Shown: piece after piece, positions 12,001 through 23,230 of the stretch
Numbering within the stretch: the first letter of the stretch is position 1
Layout: each line of letters starts with the position of its first letter
Source: Erythrocercus mccallii
Lineage: Eukaryota > Chordata > Aves > Passeriformes > Dicruridae
DNA length: 64,000 nucleotides
Reading direction: 5' to 3'
Assembly: GCA_013397435.1 (NCBI GenBank)
Contig: VZRG01000776.1
Coordinates: 257,826-321,825, forward strand
Notes under the pieces: model-generated
The model's database searches: none
Seen by the model: the letters and a program-made list of their open reading frames with translations, nothing else
Told to the model about the DNA's origin: nothing
Translations under genes and position numbers: made by a program

Positions 12001-15000
12001 ACACCCATTACTTAAATATGTATCATCATCTCACAGGAAAGGGAGTTTGTAATCCCATTTCCAGTAGCCACTCAGAGTAACCGCTGAACAGACCTATAGT
12101 GACCCATCAGAAATTGCCAGCAAATGCTATGCTTGGCAAAAGACTAGAAAGGGAACTTGCATCATCTTCTCATCTTATATTGCCAGAACCTGCATTCATG
12201 TAGTCGTGCTTCACAGCCAGCAATGGATCTTCTGAATTTGCCCAATCTTTTTTAGATAAATTTATTTCTCCTAATTCCACAAAGAAGAAAGAAAAATCAA
12301 GTGAAAACAAGCTTCACAATTTCCTTATGCACCATGGGAACCAGCAGGCTTTAAAATCCCAACCAAACAAAAAAAACCACACAAAGTTTTAGGGCATTTT
12401 CTCCAGCTACATTAATAAATAGCAAGAATTTTTCCTGTTCATCTTTAGCATATGCCCATATCCCTCATTTATAGCATTCCCCCTTATCCTACCCCAGAAC
12501 CTTTGCTTCCAGGGTGAAGGGTCAAACTAGTTATGTGCTCTTCCATATTTTTTCTTGCTCTTCTAAAAACTTTAAGACAGTTGTTAGGACTGGCTACAGT
12601 GTTCAAGAAGTGGGTTTCACCACAGATGTTTAACCACCTTTCTCTACAATTCTTAACTTTAACTGCTGTGTGCTCACCAGACAGTCTGTGAAATACCCAC
12701 AATATCCCTCAAGATCTTTCCTAAATGGTAGCTTTCCTATATCTATTCAGGCTGGGGGTTTTTTCTACCCAGAGGTACTCATAAGTTTCAGACATCAGTT
12801 TCCTCATGTAAGATCCAGGTCAGTACAGCCAGACACTTGTTCTCTAGGAGCTTGATCAAGGCCCAGTGCATTCATCACCTCAGCTAACAGAAAGCAGTCA
12901 GAAACTGATGCCATGTTCTAGCCTGGCTGGACAGTGGACAACCTGCTGAGCTCACATCTTACTCATTCCACCTCACTTATGTCCCTTGTATGGACTGTGG
13001 GATTTAGGAAATACTTCTGTCATGGGAGTGCACTGCAGAGAGTTTGTACCACTTCACTTTTCCATTTAAGGTGCATGCAAGGAAAAAGCCAATTAAAAAA
13101 TAAATACCAAGGTAATTTACACACCTCCCAAGCAAACTCAAAGTGCTCAGTGAGGGCCATTGACTATATTTTGTCCCATTGCACTCAAGCACACCTAAAC
13201 CTTTAGACGGAAAAGCGTGATAGATGTCACAGAAACCTCAATTTAAATCAAGTACTACAGCTCTGAAGCTCCCCACCCCCTAATAGTAGTAAGCTGAAAG
13301 CATACACACAGATGCTTAAAACAGGAGCCTATCACAGCTTTCAGATTCACTGAACATCCCTACAGAGCTGTTCCTCCTTGCATCCTCCCAGCTCTATCTT
13401 TCCATCCCATGCAAGTCATTAAATGGCCGTCTAACACCATCTGCTGGATTTGGAAGAAAAAAATGATACCAGCATCTCACTGCCAGGCAGGAAGGGAAAA
13501 AATACCACCCCAAACATTGAGGGGTCTGGGGCTCTGCTTTGGATTGGTCCTTCCCCCTCACCCACACCTTATTTTTGCTTTCTTTCTTCTTTCTGAAAGG
13601 CAAATCTGGGCTGCTGGCACTAACAGGCAATCACAGACAAAAAGTCCTCTGCTTTGGAGGGGCAAATTTTGCAGGGGGCTGTGCCATGCAATGACACTTC
13701 TGGACCACTGACCTGTGTACCAGCTTTATCCTCTCCTGATTAAAGAAAATAACACCAAAAAAACACCAACCAAAAAACACATACAGCTATCCTGTAAACT
13801 AGGCTTCTGCAAAGTCAAGATAGAATTCTGCAGGAGTGTAAAAATGAGCTGGCTTTCTGCTGAGAATCTGGGACCTCAGCATGAGTCAGAAGCCAGGGAT
13901 GCAGAGCCTATGCAGCAAGAGGAAGCAGCCATTACACATTCAGACATTATCTCAGACATCAGCCCTTGGTTTTTAGCATCCTGTACAAAGGCCAAAGCAC
14001 CAGTTCTCACTGCTATGCAAACATGTCCTTTTCAAAGACTGGCAGGCATATTTTTAACATCCCATTAGGCAGCTGCTGCTGGATGCAAGATGATAGCTTT
14101 TAATCAGTTATTTAGGGCAGGAGACTGCACCCCCTTTTCTTGTTTCTTCAGGTCAAATTGATCTCACATATCACCTGGGTCCTTACAACATGGCATGCAA
14201 TGGTTAACCTTTCTGTTTCACCAAGGTGAACGCTGGCTGAAATTACATCAGGTATAAAGCATACTGTGGAGGTTGAGTTTCCTTCTTCCCACTGCTTTTC
14301 TTCCCTCTCTGTTTTCCTACTTCCACACTGAAATTAGGGATGAGTCACAGGTTCAACAGTCAAACATCAGACTTTATGTAAGGTCCTGATTAAGCCAGTC
14401 AGACACTGGGGAAAGAACAAGTTCTTTATTGAGTCCTACTGCACATCTATTAAATCAGTGCAACTGCTACCAGGATTTCACCCTTTCTAGGTGAAATCCA
14501 TCTTCTCCATTATTCAAGGTTTCCCTCGGCTCCAGCTTTTTTGGTAGCAGCAATAATTCAGCAAAACCTCACAGCAGTGAGCAGGCTGGTCCAGATAACT
14601 GTAAAAGCTACAAGGAGTCCCAAATCTTAAGTTCCCCTCAGCAGCAAAGGGAAATAAAGGTCATTCCTCATGCATCAGTGCTGCCCAAAATGGAAGCTTA
14701 CCTTCTGTGAGAGAGGCAAATATGACCACAGGGTGAATCTGAAGTATTTCCAGAAGAAAAAGGGTAGTTTCTGTGGCACTATACAAAACACTAGTAAGAA
14801 TGACTGAAATCTGCAGACAGCTCTCTTCACCAAGTTCAGGATGGATGAATTTCAACTGAGTCAGCACAGAAAAGAGCACTAGGATGAACACAGCAACGGA
14901 AAAACAAAATACTTCAGAAGGGAGTGAAATAGAACTAAACCTTTTCTTGATTGGGCAGCAAAATTAATACTGGGATTGCAGTTACAAAACACTTTTAGTC

Positions 15001-18000
15001 TGATCTGACAGCAGCTACCCATCAGAAGAGTAGAGTCCCACTTGCCCCAGCCTCAGAGTGTCCCAGCATCAAGCAAGGGAGATCACAAGTCCACACAGCT
15101 CACTCTGAGGCTGCAGCATGGAGAGGCTGGACAAAGGGAGCATCAGGAATGTGCAGCTGAGGAAAGAACAAGCATCTCCTCCTTCAGCAGAAAGGCCAAA
15201 TGAGATGTAGTGTAAAACTGTATTCAGAAGGCAATTTGTGAAGTGCTGCCAAGCACAGCAGTTAATAAAAAAAACCACAGCCAAAAAAAACCCCAAATCA
15301 CATTAAAATAATGAAAGAAGAAATTAAAAATTTCAGCAAAAGGACAGCACTAGTCCAAGAACTAATATTTATGAATTAGTCATAAACATATTTAAGCTAG
15401 AAATAAGCTTTCTAAATGTCAGCCTTTTCTCTATGGCCTACCTGGTCCTAAGCCTCAATTAATATTCCAAGAAATCCTGATTAGGTTATAAAATGAGTTA
15501 TGTTTTCATTCCAGTGGCAGGGAAATAGAGCATACTCCTGGAGCTCCCTGACCTTTCTACATTTCTATGTTGATTGTCTATTCATATCAACCTTTCTAAC
15601 AGACAAATTATAGAACACAGCTAACAGCTCCAGGAACTAGATTTCTTGCTATAAGCAATATAAAAAGCAAAACAAAACAAAGACAGACAAACAAAAAAAA
15701 ACTGCTCAAGGCAACTCAAACCTAAGATTTGAGCAAATCTTGACAAAACATTTTATTGCAAGCTGACAGAATAGATAAAGCAACATGTCCCTTTTGGACA
15801 CTAGACTTTTCATGGCAAAATTAGTGCAATTGACCAGCATATGTTACACAAATGGATTCTTTTGCCTGAGCATTTACTTGGGTAGAGAGGAATTCTATAG
15901 GAAGAGACAGCAAGGACCTGAGGACATTGAAACACATCAGATAGAGAACATGTCCAGTTTCGCGCCTGCCAGTGACTGCTAGGGGAAGGGTTACACATAC
16001 AGATTATCCATAGGCACACGTGCACGCAGCTTGTCCTAGGGCTAAAACTGACTGGAGAATTTAGAGTTTCAAAGGAAAATGCTCAGCTGGTGAAACCCCT
16101 TCCACTGCAGAGTGGAATTTCATAGTAACTGAAAGCCTGCCTCAGAACAACTTGGTTCCCTGATCCTCACACCACAGTCAGCTCTGCCCTTCTGCCAAGT
16201 TACAGAGTCAGCGCAGGGCTCCACACTCACACCTGCCCTCAGTTAAACTGCCACACTTCTGCTCTGACAATGCCTTAGTCCTCTGGGCAAGAGGCAGAGC
16301 CTGCACCTTCTGTATTTCATACTGCTCTTGGGAACAACTAATGAACAGAAGACAGCAGAAGACATTCAGAGATACAGCACCCAAAGAGCAAAGTCGTAAC
16401 TGTCTGCAAGGGCATATACCAACAAAAGAAAGGCAGACTTTTTGCAAAAGCTCTTTTATTTGGATTTTTCGATATTGGTTTATTTTTTAGTGGTCGTTTG
16501 TTTTGATTTGTTGGTTGTTTGGGGTTTTCTGAACCAAGGATTAGCTGTACAGAAAATAGTTTTATTCAATAATTTTTAAACTCTTTTCACTGACCTTGCT
16601 GGAAGAAAGAAGAAACTTCATGTATAAGTACTTGCAAATGTGTATATACACTTCAGTCTTTCTTTCAAGTTAGCCCATCTATTCTTTCTAAAAGTTTTTC
16701 CAAAACTCTTAAAATCCATGAATTTTTGTCCTTCCTAATTAGAGCGTGTAGTTACTTGAAAAAATAACCAACTCTTCAGAGGTACAATCCCACTTTATTC
16801 TTACCAGATCATACAATTCTAGCAGAACTAATATTTGTTTATGTCTTTTCTGCCCCAAAAGAATAATCTGGAAGACTCCATATTCCAAACTGACAGGAGT
16901 ATAAGACAAATCTAGAAAGAAATTACGTCAAAGGTATCTATTTAAGGAGTTCAGTACCCTCAAAATACGTTTCATATATTTTTTAAGCCATAATAATCCT
17001 GAATTCCAAAGTGAAAGTCAGTTTAAGCTGCAATAGTACCATTCAGCCACCCTTCTGAACAGTTTAAGCAACTTTGACCTCTCCAAAAAATTAAATTATA
17101 TCCATGAAAAAAAACCTTTCCCAAAAAGAATTTTTTTATTTTGACAAAACCAGCACTTCATGGTAAAATCAATAACACATTGTGGCCATGAAAAACCTTT
17201 ACCTCTTTGCATACACACCCAATTTGCCACATTATTAATAAACGCAAATTTAAGAAACTCCAGTTATTTATCATTACATTTGTGGATTAAAGTCCTACTG
17301 TTTTCCCCAAAAACATTAAGAAAACAAAGAAAAATACAAAGAGAGGTTGTTCATTTTCAGAAGGGCTCAGAGCCTCAACAGGCAGTTCAAACAAATAGAG
17401 GCAACACAGAGATGTTAAACAGGTTTATAGCTCTTTTTCCTCTGCTCCCCTAGAGACCTGGCTCTGAGAGCACCAGCACTCCACAGGTGCCACCATGTAA
17501 GTGAGGAACAACTTCTTTACCAAGCAAAGTATAGATCTGAACAGCAAAACAGCACTTTCCTAGGATGACCCTCTCTTGGGCCTCTTATCAGCATCTACAA
17601 CAGAAGTCAACACCCCATGACCAGGGACATTTTAAGAATGTCACCCTTCTGCAGGTTCAAGTGCCATATCCATTGTAGAGACAAAGCCACACGCATTTGA
17701 AACTGGTCAGGACACATCCAAGGCTGCCCTGCTGAACTCCTCATTCACCAGCAGGGACTACATAAAAGTGAAACAGAAATTAAACTGCTACAAACCTGTC
17801 AGGAGCAGCAGAAGCAGAACATGGGGAGGCAAAGGCTGCCCCAGAGCTGGCAGGGCTCTCAGCAGCAGGGCATAAACCTATCACAGCTGAGCCCAGCAGG
17901 CAGGGCAGGACTGGGATGGAAAACACATCCTACCAACAGCCCAGCAAGCAGCAGGTCCAGGGAAGTCAAACACCGACTCAAGAGTCAGAGCCCATACTCC

Positions 18001-20380
18001 CTAAAATAGCCCAGGTAGGAACTAAAACCCTCGGGCTGAGCTTAAATAAGGCTCCAGGAGCGTGGGTGGAGGCTCCAGGTGAGGCCAGTCAGGCTCATTA
18101 GTGAACCCAGGGACTCGACAAAAGCAAAGGTTACGCATGTATTTGTATTTTAAATTAGGCACTTTGTAAATGTCTCATCACCAGAAGTTATGGGTTTGTA
18201 TTTTATCACATCCTCTCTGAAAAGCAATCTAATAGTAAAATCCAAGACGTACAGGCTACAGCAGCCAGCAAGCACACTGGGTCTGTGGAATTTGACACTT
18301 TGCTCCTTTTCTAGGAGCAATGTGCCAGCTACAGCCACAGAGATCACGGTGACATGGGGACATGAACTCCAGACATGATTTTTTCCCTGATTTTTCCCAG
18401 AGCAACCTCCAACAACAGAAGACAGCTTTACATCGATTTGACTGCAAATGCACAGCCTGGCAAACAGATTTATAAAACATTTTGGGGGCATCATTCACCA
18501 CAGCAGATTATTTGGACACATTGCTTCCTTCTCAGAGTCAAGTTGTGTTTTGGGAACAGAAATGATGTCTTGTTCAGAGCACAACTCACAGGTTTTAGAG
18601 TATTAAGACCACAGTGCTGCTGATTCTGCCTCTGCTGGTGATACACATACAAACACTCAAGGATATGTAATTTTTACATATAAGGCTACACCAAAAGGCC
18701 CCAGCAAGACAAGACCTCATTCTGTCAGTTCTGTACATATGGGCAGTAAGAGGAACTTCACAACAAAACTACACCTGAGCCCTGAACCACACACACAGTG
18801 TGGACAAACATCAGCAGCTAAGCTTAAACTGATGGGGCCATGGATGTCTGTGTTGATGGGCACCCAGGACTGGCTCACAGGAAACATCTGGGCTTGTACT
18901 GGAGAGTTCAGGAAAGTGGTGTTTATCTGCTCTCTGATTTTCTGCCTATCAGGGAGCATAGGGACGTTCCCTTAAAACTCCACAGTCATGGAAGAGAACA
19001 CCTGAAGCTGTGTTAAGCCCTTCATTGGCCTGAGTGAGGTGCTGCTGGAGCAGCCCATTTCCCAAAGAGACTCAGGGAGACACAGAAGAGAGAAGGGACT
19101 TTTTGGGATGAGGCCGTGCGGGCTGCTAAGCGCACCCACCACAGCACCCAGAGACGAGCAGGCGTCAGCCTTCCGTTGGAAGGAAAGGTGTCTGGGGAGC
19201 TGTGGGCTCTGAGGGAAAAGCTGCTCCACACTTCCTTGGGCACGACCAGAGGTGCTCTTCTGCCTTACTGGGACACCCGTGTCCCAAAGCCAGGAAAATA
19301 AACCACGAGGGAAAAGCTTGAGACAAAAGGGAAGGCTGGGGAGAAGCTCCAATCCTGGGGCCGCTGGAGGCCCTGGGAAGGACTGAAGGATTTAAGAGCA
19401 GGCTCCCTGCCACCCTGCCCGGCTCCCGGGACAGGGACACCGAGGCTCAGGGACAGCTGCAGACCACGGGGCAGGACCTGTGGCATCGGAGGCAACCAGG
19501 TTGTCCTGGTATCTTGGGTTTTTTGCCTTGTAGATCTTCTGCTTTCATTTACCACTTCCCTGCACTTCTTTTTTAATACACTTGAATGACGTCTCACCAA
19601 AACCACCCTCCAACCTCACATTTAGTAGCTGGGTACAGTGCTAAAGTCCTGCAGAAATTGAAAGTAAAGGATTCCTTCCTCTATTAACTGGAGATTTGCA
19701 TGGAGCTGTGTTCCCAAGCCCTGGCCCCTTGGCTGTCCCAGGGAGAGGCTTGAGGGCTACCAGCCGTGTCCCCAGCATTGCTTCTGGCAGGACAAAAGCC
19801 TACCATGTAGGCTTCGTGATCAGGTTAAAAATTATAAACTATCATTAATACCAGGTAGCATATCTACCCTGGAGACCTCAAAAGAGACATTCCAATCTTT
19901 TGGTATATTTCCTTTCCACATAGTCAGGAAGTGATTTTACCAAAACATATATAAAAACTGGGGAGAGGGCTCTTTGCTCTCTTTTCATGCTGCCATTTCA
20001 GTCACTGCTTACAACAACCATGGAAATATTCATTCAGAAATTATCCTTGCATGGGTTTTAATGCCAAGCAGAAATCTGCTGAGAAACAAGTGCACTATTG
20101 GTGCAAAATCAGATCCACAATAATGGTTTATTAGGAGGGCAACAGTTTTATACACAGTTTAAGGGAATCTGCCTCCCACAGGAGAACACTGCAGCCAGCA
20201 TCCCAGCCTGTTAACTGCACTGTAGGGAAGTCCATTGTGCTAGGAAAGGAGAGCTGTGAAGATAGAACAGCAGCTTTTCTTGTGAACAGTTAGCAAAAGC
20301 TTTCTCCAGTGTTACCACTGCTTAGAAGTAATATGTCCAAACCAGACAGCAGTTCCCAACTCATTTACCAGAGTTGCAAA
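6030..20380. other. Intergenic stretch, no gene recognised
   Basis: About 14 kb, mostly AT-rich, with only short open frames on either strand. None has a recognisable domain or joins a neighbour through plausible splice sites. A more GC-rich patch at about 19.0-19.5 kb has overlapping minus-strand frames of 90-126 codons with no family resemblance. Sequence at 11.46-11.50 kb repeats a motif like TTCTATGGTAT. I saw no clear transposon remnant. Confidence 0.5.
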
Positions 20381-20530
20381 GTCATAGATTAGAATCACAG
20401 ATCTCAAGTTGGAAGGAACCCATAAGGATTGAGTCCCACTCCCTGTTCCTTGCAAGATTCCCCAACACCATACCCAAGATCAGAATACTCCCTGCTATCT
20501 TTAAGCCCAAGGCTTTGGGCTACAAATTCC
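20381..20530 (-). mobile_element. CR1 LINE 3' fragment, degraded
   Basis: On the plus strand this begins with a degenerate ATCACAG-type CR1 tail. It continues with the phrase about TTGGAAGGAACCCATAAGGAT and a derivative of 'AGTCCCACTCCCTG', typical of the reverse complement of avian CR1 3' ends. The right boundary is uncertain. It lies about 2.5 kb beyond the TBX19 stop codon. Confidence 0.6.
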
Positions 20531-22011
20531 AGCTTGTATTGAGATGGGGCCACAGGTAGTGAGCAAACCAAGGGTATTTCATCTTTCTATATTATTTCTC
20601 ACGGTCATGCTAAATTAGATTGTCTGCAATGACAAAGACTTAGCTCAGTTCTGAGATCTCAGAACTTTTTGCCTCCTGTGACGTGAGTCATGGCTGCTTT
20701 TACAGTGAAAAGGAAGAAAAATTACCTGTTCATTTTGGTAATTTCTTTATTCTTTCAATCCCATGGTACTATCAGGAAAGCTAACTAGATGTTCCCCTAC
20801 ATTTTTTTTTTGTGAAATAAAAATGCAATTTGAGTAACACCTTTTAATACTCATGTATTACTGTAATGCTGTATATGGGATTAGAAATTATCCAACTCAT
20901 TAACCTGGAAGTCCTGGAACACAGAGAAGTCATCAGCTGCCTGCTTTTTAGCATCTTTTTGTAGACCCTGTGGTGGTGTGTCTGTGGGGAGCTGAACAGC
21001 CAGAAGAGGGTAGCATAAGTTAGTTAATAAACCTCATCTGTAAGGCAGAGTTATTTTTGAGAGAAACACCTACTTAGATTTCTTGGTACAAGGTAGAGAA
21101 ACATAACATTGAAAAACTCATCACCAGCTTTTGTCAGAATGTGGGAAGGCAGATTTACAGTCAGAACTGACAAGGATTAGACTGATAGCAGGATGCAGAG
21201 CTTTTTCCACTCTTAACTCTTGTTTGACCAATGCCTCTATTAATAAAAATGCACACCCAAAGCAACTTCATTGCTTTGATCTTAGGGGATTGCAGCACTA
21301 GTCAGCAAAACTAACAGTGTTACTGAGTACATCCTGGCACATGATCTTGCCTGCAGAAGATCAGAAAAGCCAGATGGGGAAGGCATGGAAATGCATAACA
21401 CTGAGAGCAACTTAAGGGCATGGCTCTGGCCAGGTAATAGAGTATCAAACTTGCTGGGCTCACCAGGCAGATGCATATTTGACAACCTGAATCCAAAGGC
21501 TTGTCTTGCTACTGCCTCTAATGTCTACCCAAAATAGAATGTTGCTCCCAGAGTCTGTATGCAGTAAATGAGTATTCACAAAGGGAGTGTTGCTGGATCT
21601 AGCAGAAGCACAGGCATCAGCTCACAAGAGCTTTAGAGAATCCTCTTCTATGCTGGGAATTGTCCCCTATCAATGCACGTGACTCTAAACAGACCAGAAT
21701 TGCTGCTGGACATTTCATTATACAGGGACATATCTACATGAGTTAGCTTGCAGGTTTTGGCTTGCAGTTTTTTCTTTATAGAGGCCAAACAGCAGAACTC
21801 TTCTCTGAGACTTTGATAGGGCTTGCCTGAAGAGATACATGAAAGGGCAGGAAAGACTGGGGGATGGCTGTTGTTATTTGCATCATGGTAGTGGTTAGAA
21901 ATCCCAGACAGGATCAGGACTCCACTGTACTAAATGTTGTACGCTCACATAGGATGGGAAAAGCGGAAGCCTGAAAAAGGAAGCTGAAGCAGACAAAGTG
22001 AGAAGGGAAAC

Positions 22012-22019
22012 AGGTGTGA
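22012..22019 (+). promoter_or_regulatory. T-box half site AGGTGTGA
   Basis: An exact match to the T-box half-site consensus AGGTGTGA, about 1 kb downstream of the TBX19 stop codon. About two such 8-mers are expected by chance in a window this long, so one match is weak. It is listed because two more lie within 2.5 kb. Confidence 0.2.
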
Positions 22020-22206
22020 AGACATGAAATACCATGTCCAAGAGCTTACATCCAGTAACTGAACAAGGAATAGAAAATTCCTGTTCTGTCAAGCTGCTTC
22101 TGGCAGAGCTGCTTTAAATAGCTCAGAGGTTGTTAGGTGAGAAAGACTCTGCGTGTGCCTACACCTTGGAAAGGCACTGAGGAGATAATACACCATGTAT
22201 TCATAG

Positions 22207-22212
22207 TTTATT
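22207..22212 (-). terminator. TBX19: Candidate TBX19 polyadenylation signal
   Basis: AATAAA on the minus strand, about 0.78 kb downstream of the TBX19 stop codon. It is the nearest canonical hexamer I noticed. Other hexamers further left, for example near 20.1 kb, could be used instead. No transcript data support a choice. Confidence 0.3.
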
Positions 22213-22995
22213 TGTACTGTATAGCTGAAGCAAAGTGGAAATGCAAGCTGAATCTTTTTTTCTATAATTCTTTCCCTCCACCCTTTCAAAAATAGCACAT
22301 ATTGGAAACACTGGGACTTTCCATTTCAAAGACTGTAACATCAGACTCTAAATGCTAAATTAGCTGCCCTTCACCCTGCTGCTACAATGCAGCCACTTTT
22401 GCAGCTTGAGTGTGCCCACTGTCCCCATGGCACACACACAGCAAGCAGCAGCTGGAGAAGGGAAGGAGACAGAAAATGCTGTATGCAGGTGGCATTAGGA
22501 TGTCAGATTAATTTCATCCCCTGGGGGTTTAGTTTCAGGTGTTGTGAAAACCTCTGTGTAAGAGATTCAGAAAGCCTTTAAAGCAGGACTGTCCCTTCAG
22601 ATGACCAGTTGCAAACTTCCTCACAATTTTCCCTGGACTTGGCTGTTAGTTACAGAAGGAACTTCTAAAATGATACACGAGTATCCAGCTGCCATGTCTG
22701 CTTCAGTCAGTCCCGTGTCTCTGCCCATTTTTAATGTGGTATAGAAGCAAAGCTAACTACAAGGATTCTTTCTGGACTCATTCCGAATGATGCATAAAAG
22801 TTGCAGTAACAGGCTGGTTCCTATAATATTTCCTGCCTTTGCATTTTGGCTTAGCTGGCACACAGAAGGTACATTAGGGGAAGTGATGAAGTCCTTTTCC
22901 TGCATACATTCTGCACTGCACTGCACTCCTCGGGGATCCTTTGCCATTTGTGTCAGTCTTGGTTGGCTGAGCCTCCCTCGGGAGCGGCCTGTCCA

Positions 22996-23230
22996 TTAAA
23001 AGCAGTGTGAGGATGTCCACGCTGAGTCAGACAGTCTGCTGAGAGTGCCTTCCCCTTGTGCTTCCATGCTGCCAGGCACCATTCCCTGCAGAGGGAGTTG
23101 CACTGATGATGCAGCAGGTAAGGGGACATTACCCCTTAAAAACATGCTTGAAGGGCTGCTGTTCACCTCGCCTCCTGGGTTAGCAACATTTACAGCACTG
23201 TTGCTCACTGTCCACAGGCAAGGGTAGTGG
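22996..23230 (-). CDS. TBX19: TBX19 coding exon 8 and stop
   Basis: 235 bp. Acceptor TTTTCCAG|C completes Ser, then HYPCLWTVSNSAVNVANPGG runs to ...LSDSAWTSSHCF and a TAA at 22996-22998. The PCLWTVSN motif matches human PCLWTISN. The human protein, as I recall it, runs about 17 residues past the equivalent of SHCF, so this bird form ends early. Confidence 0.9.

Noticed and set aside
18972..19606. Overlapping minus-strand frames of 113-126 codons in a GC-richer patch
   Set aside because: No family resemblance, low CpG compared with the true islands, and no convincing splice structure; possibly an old repeat but not assignable.
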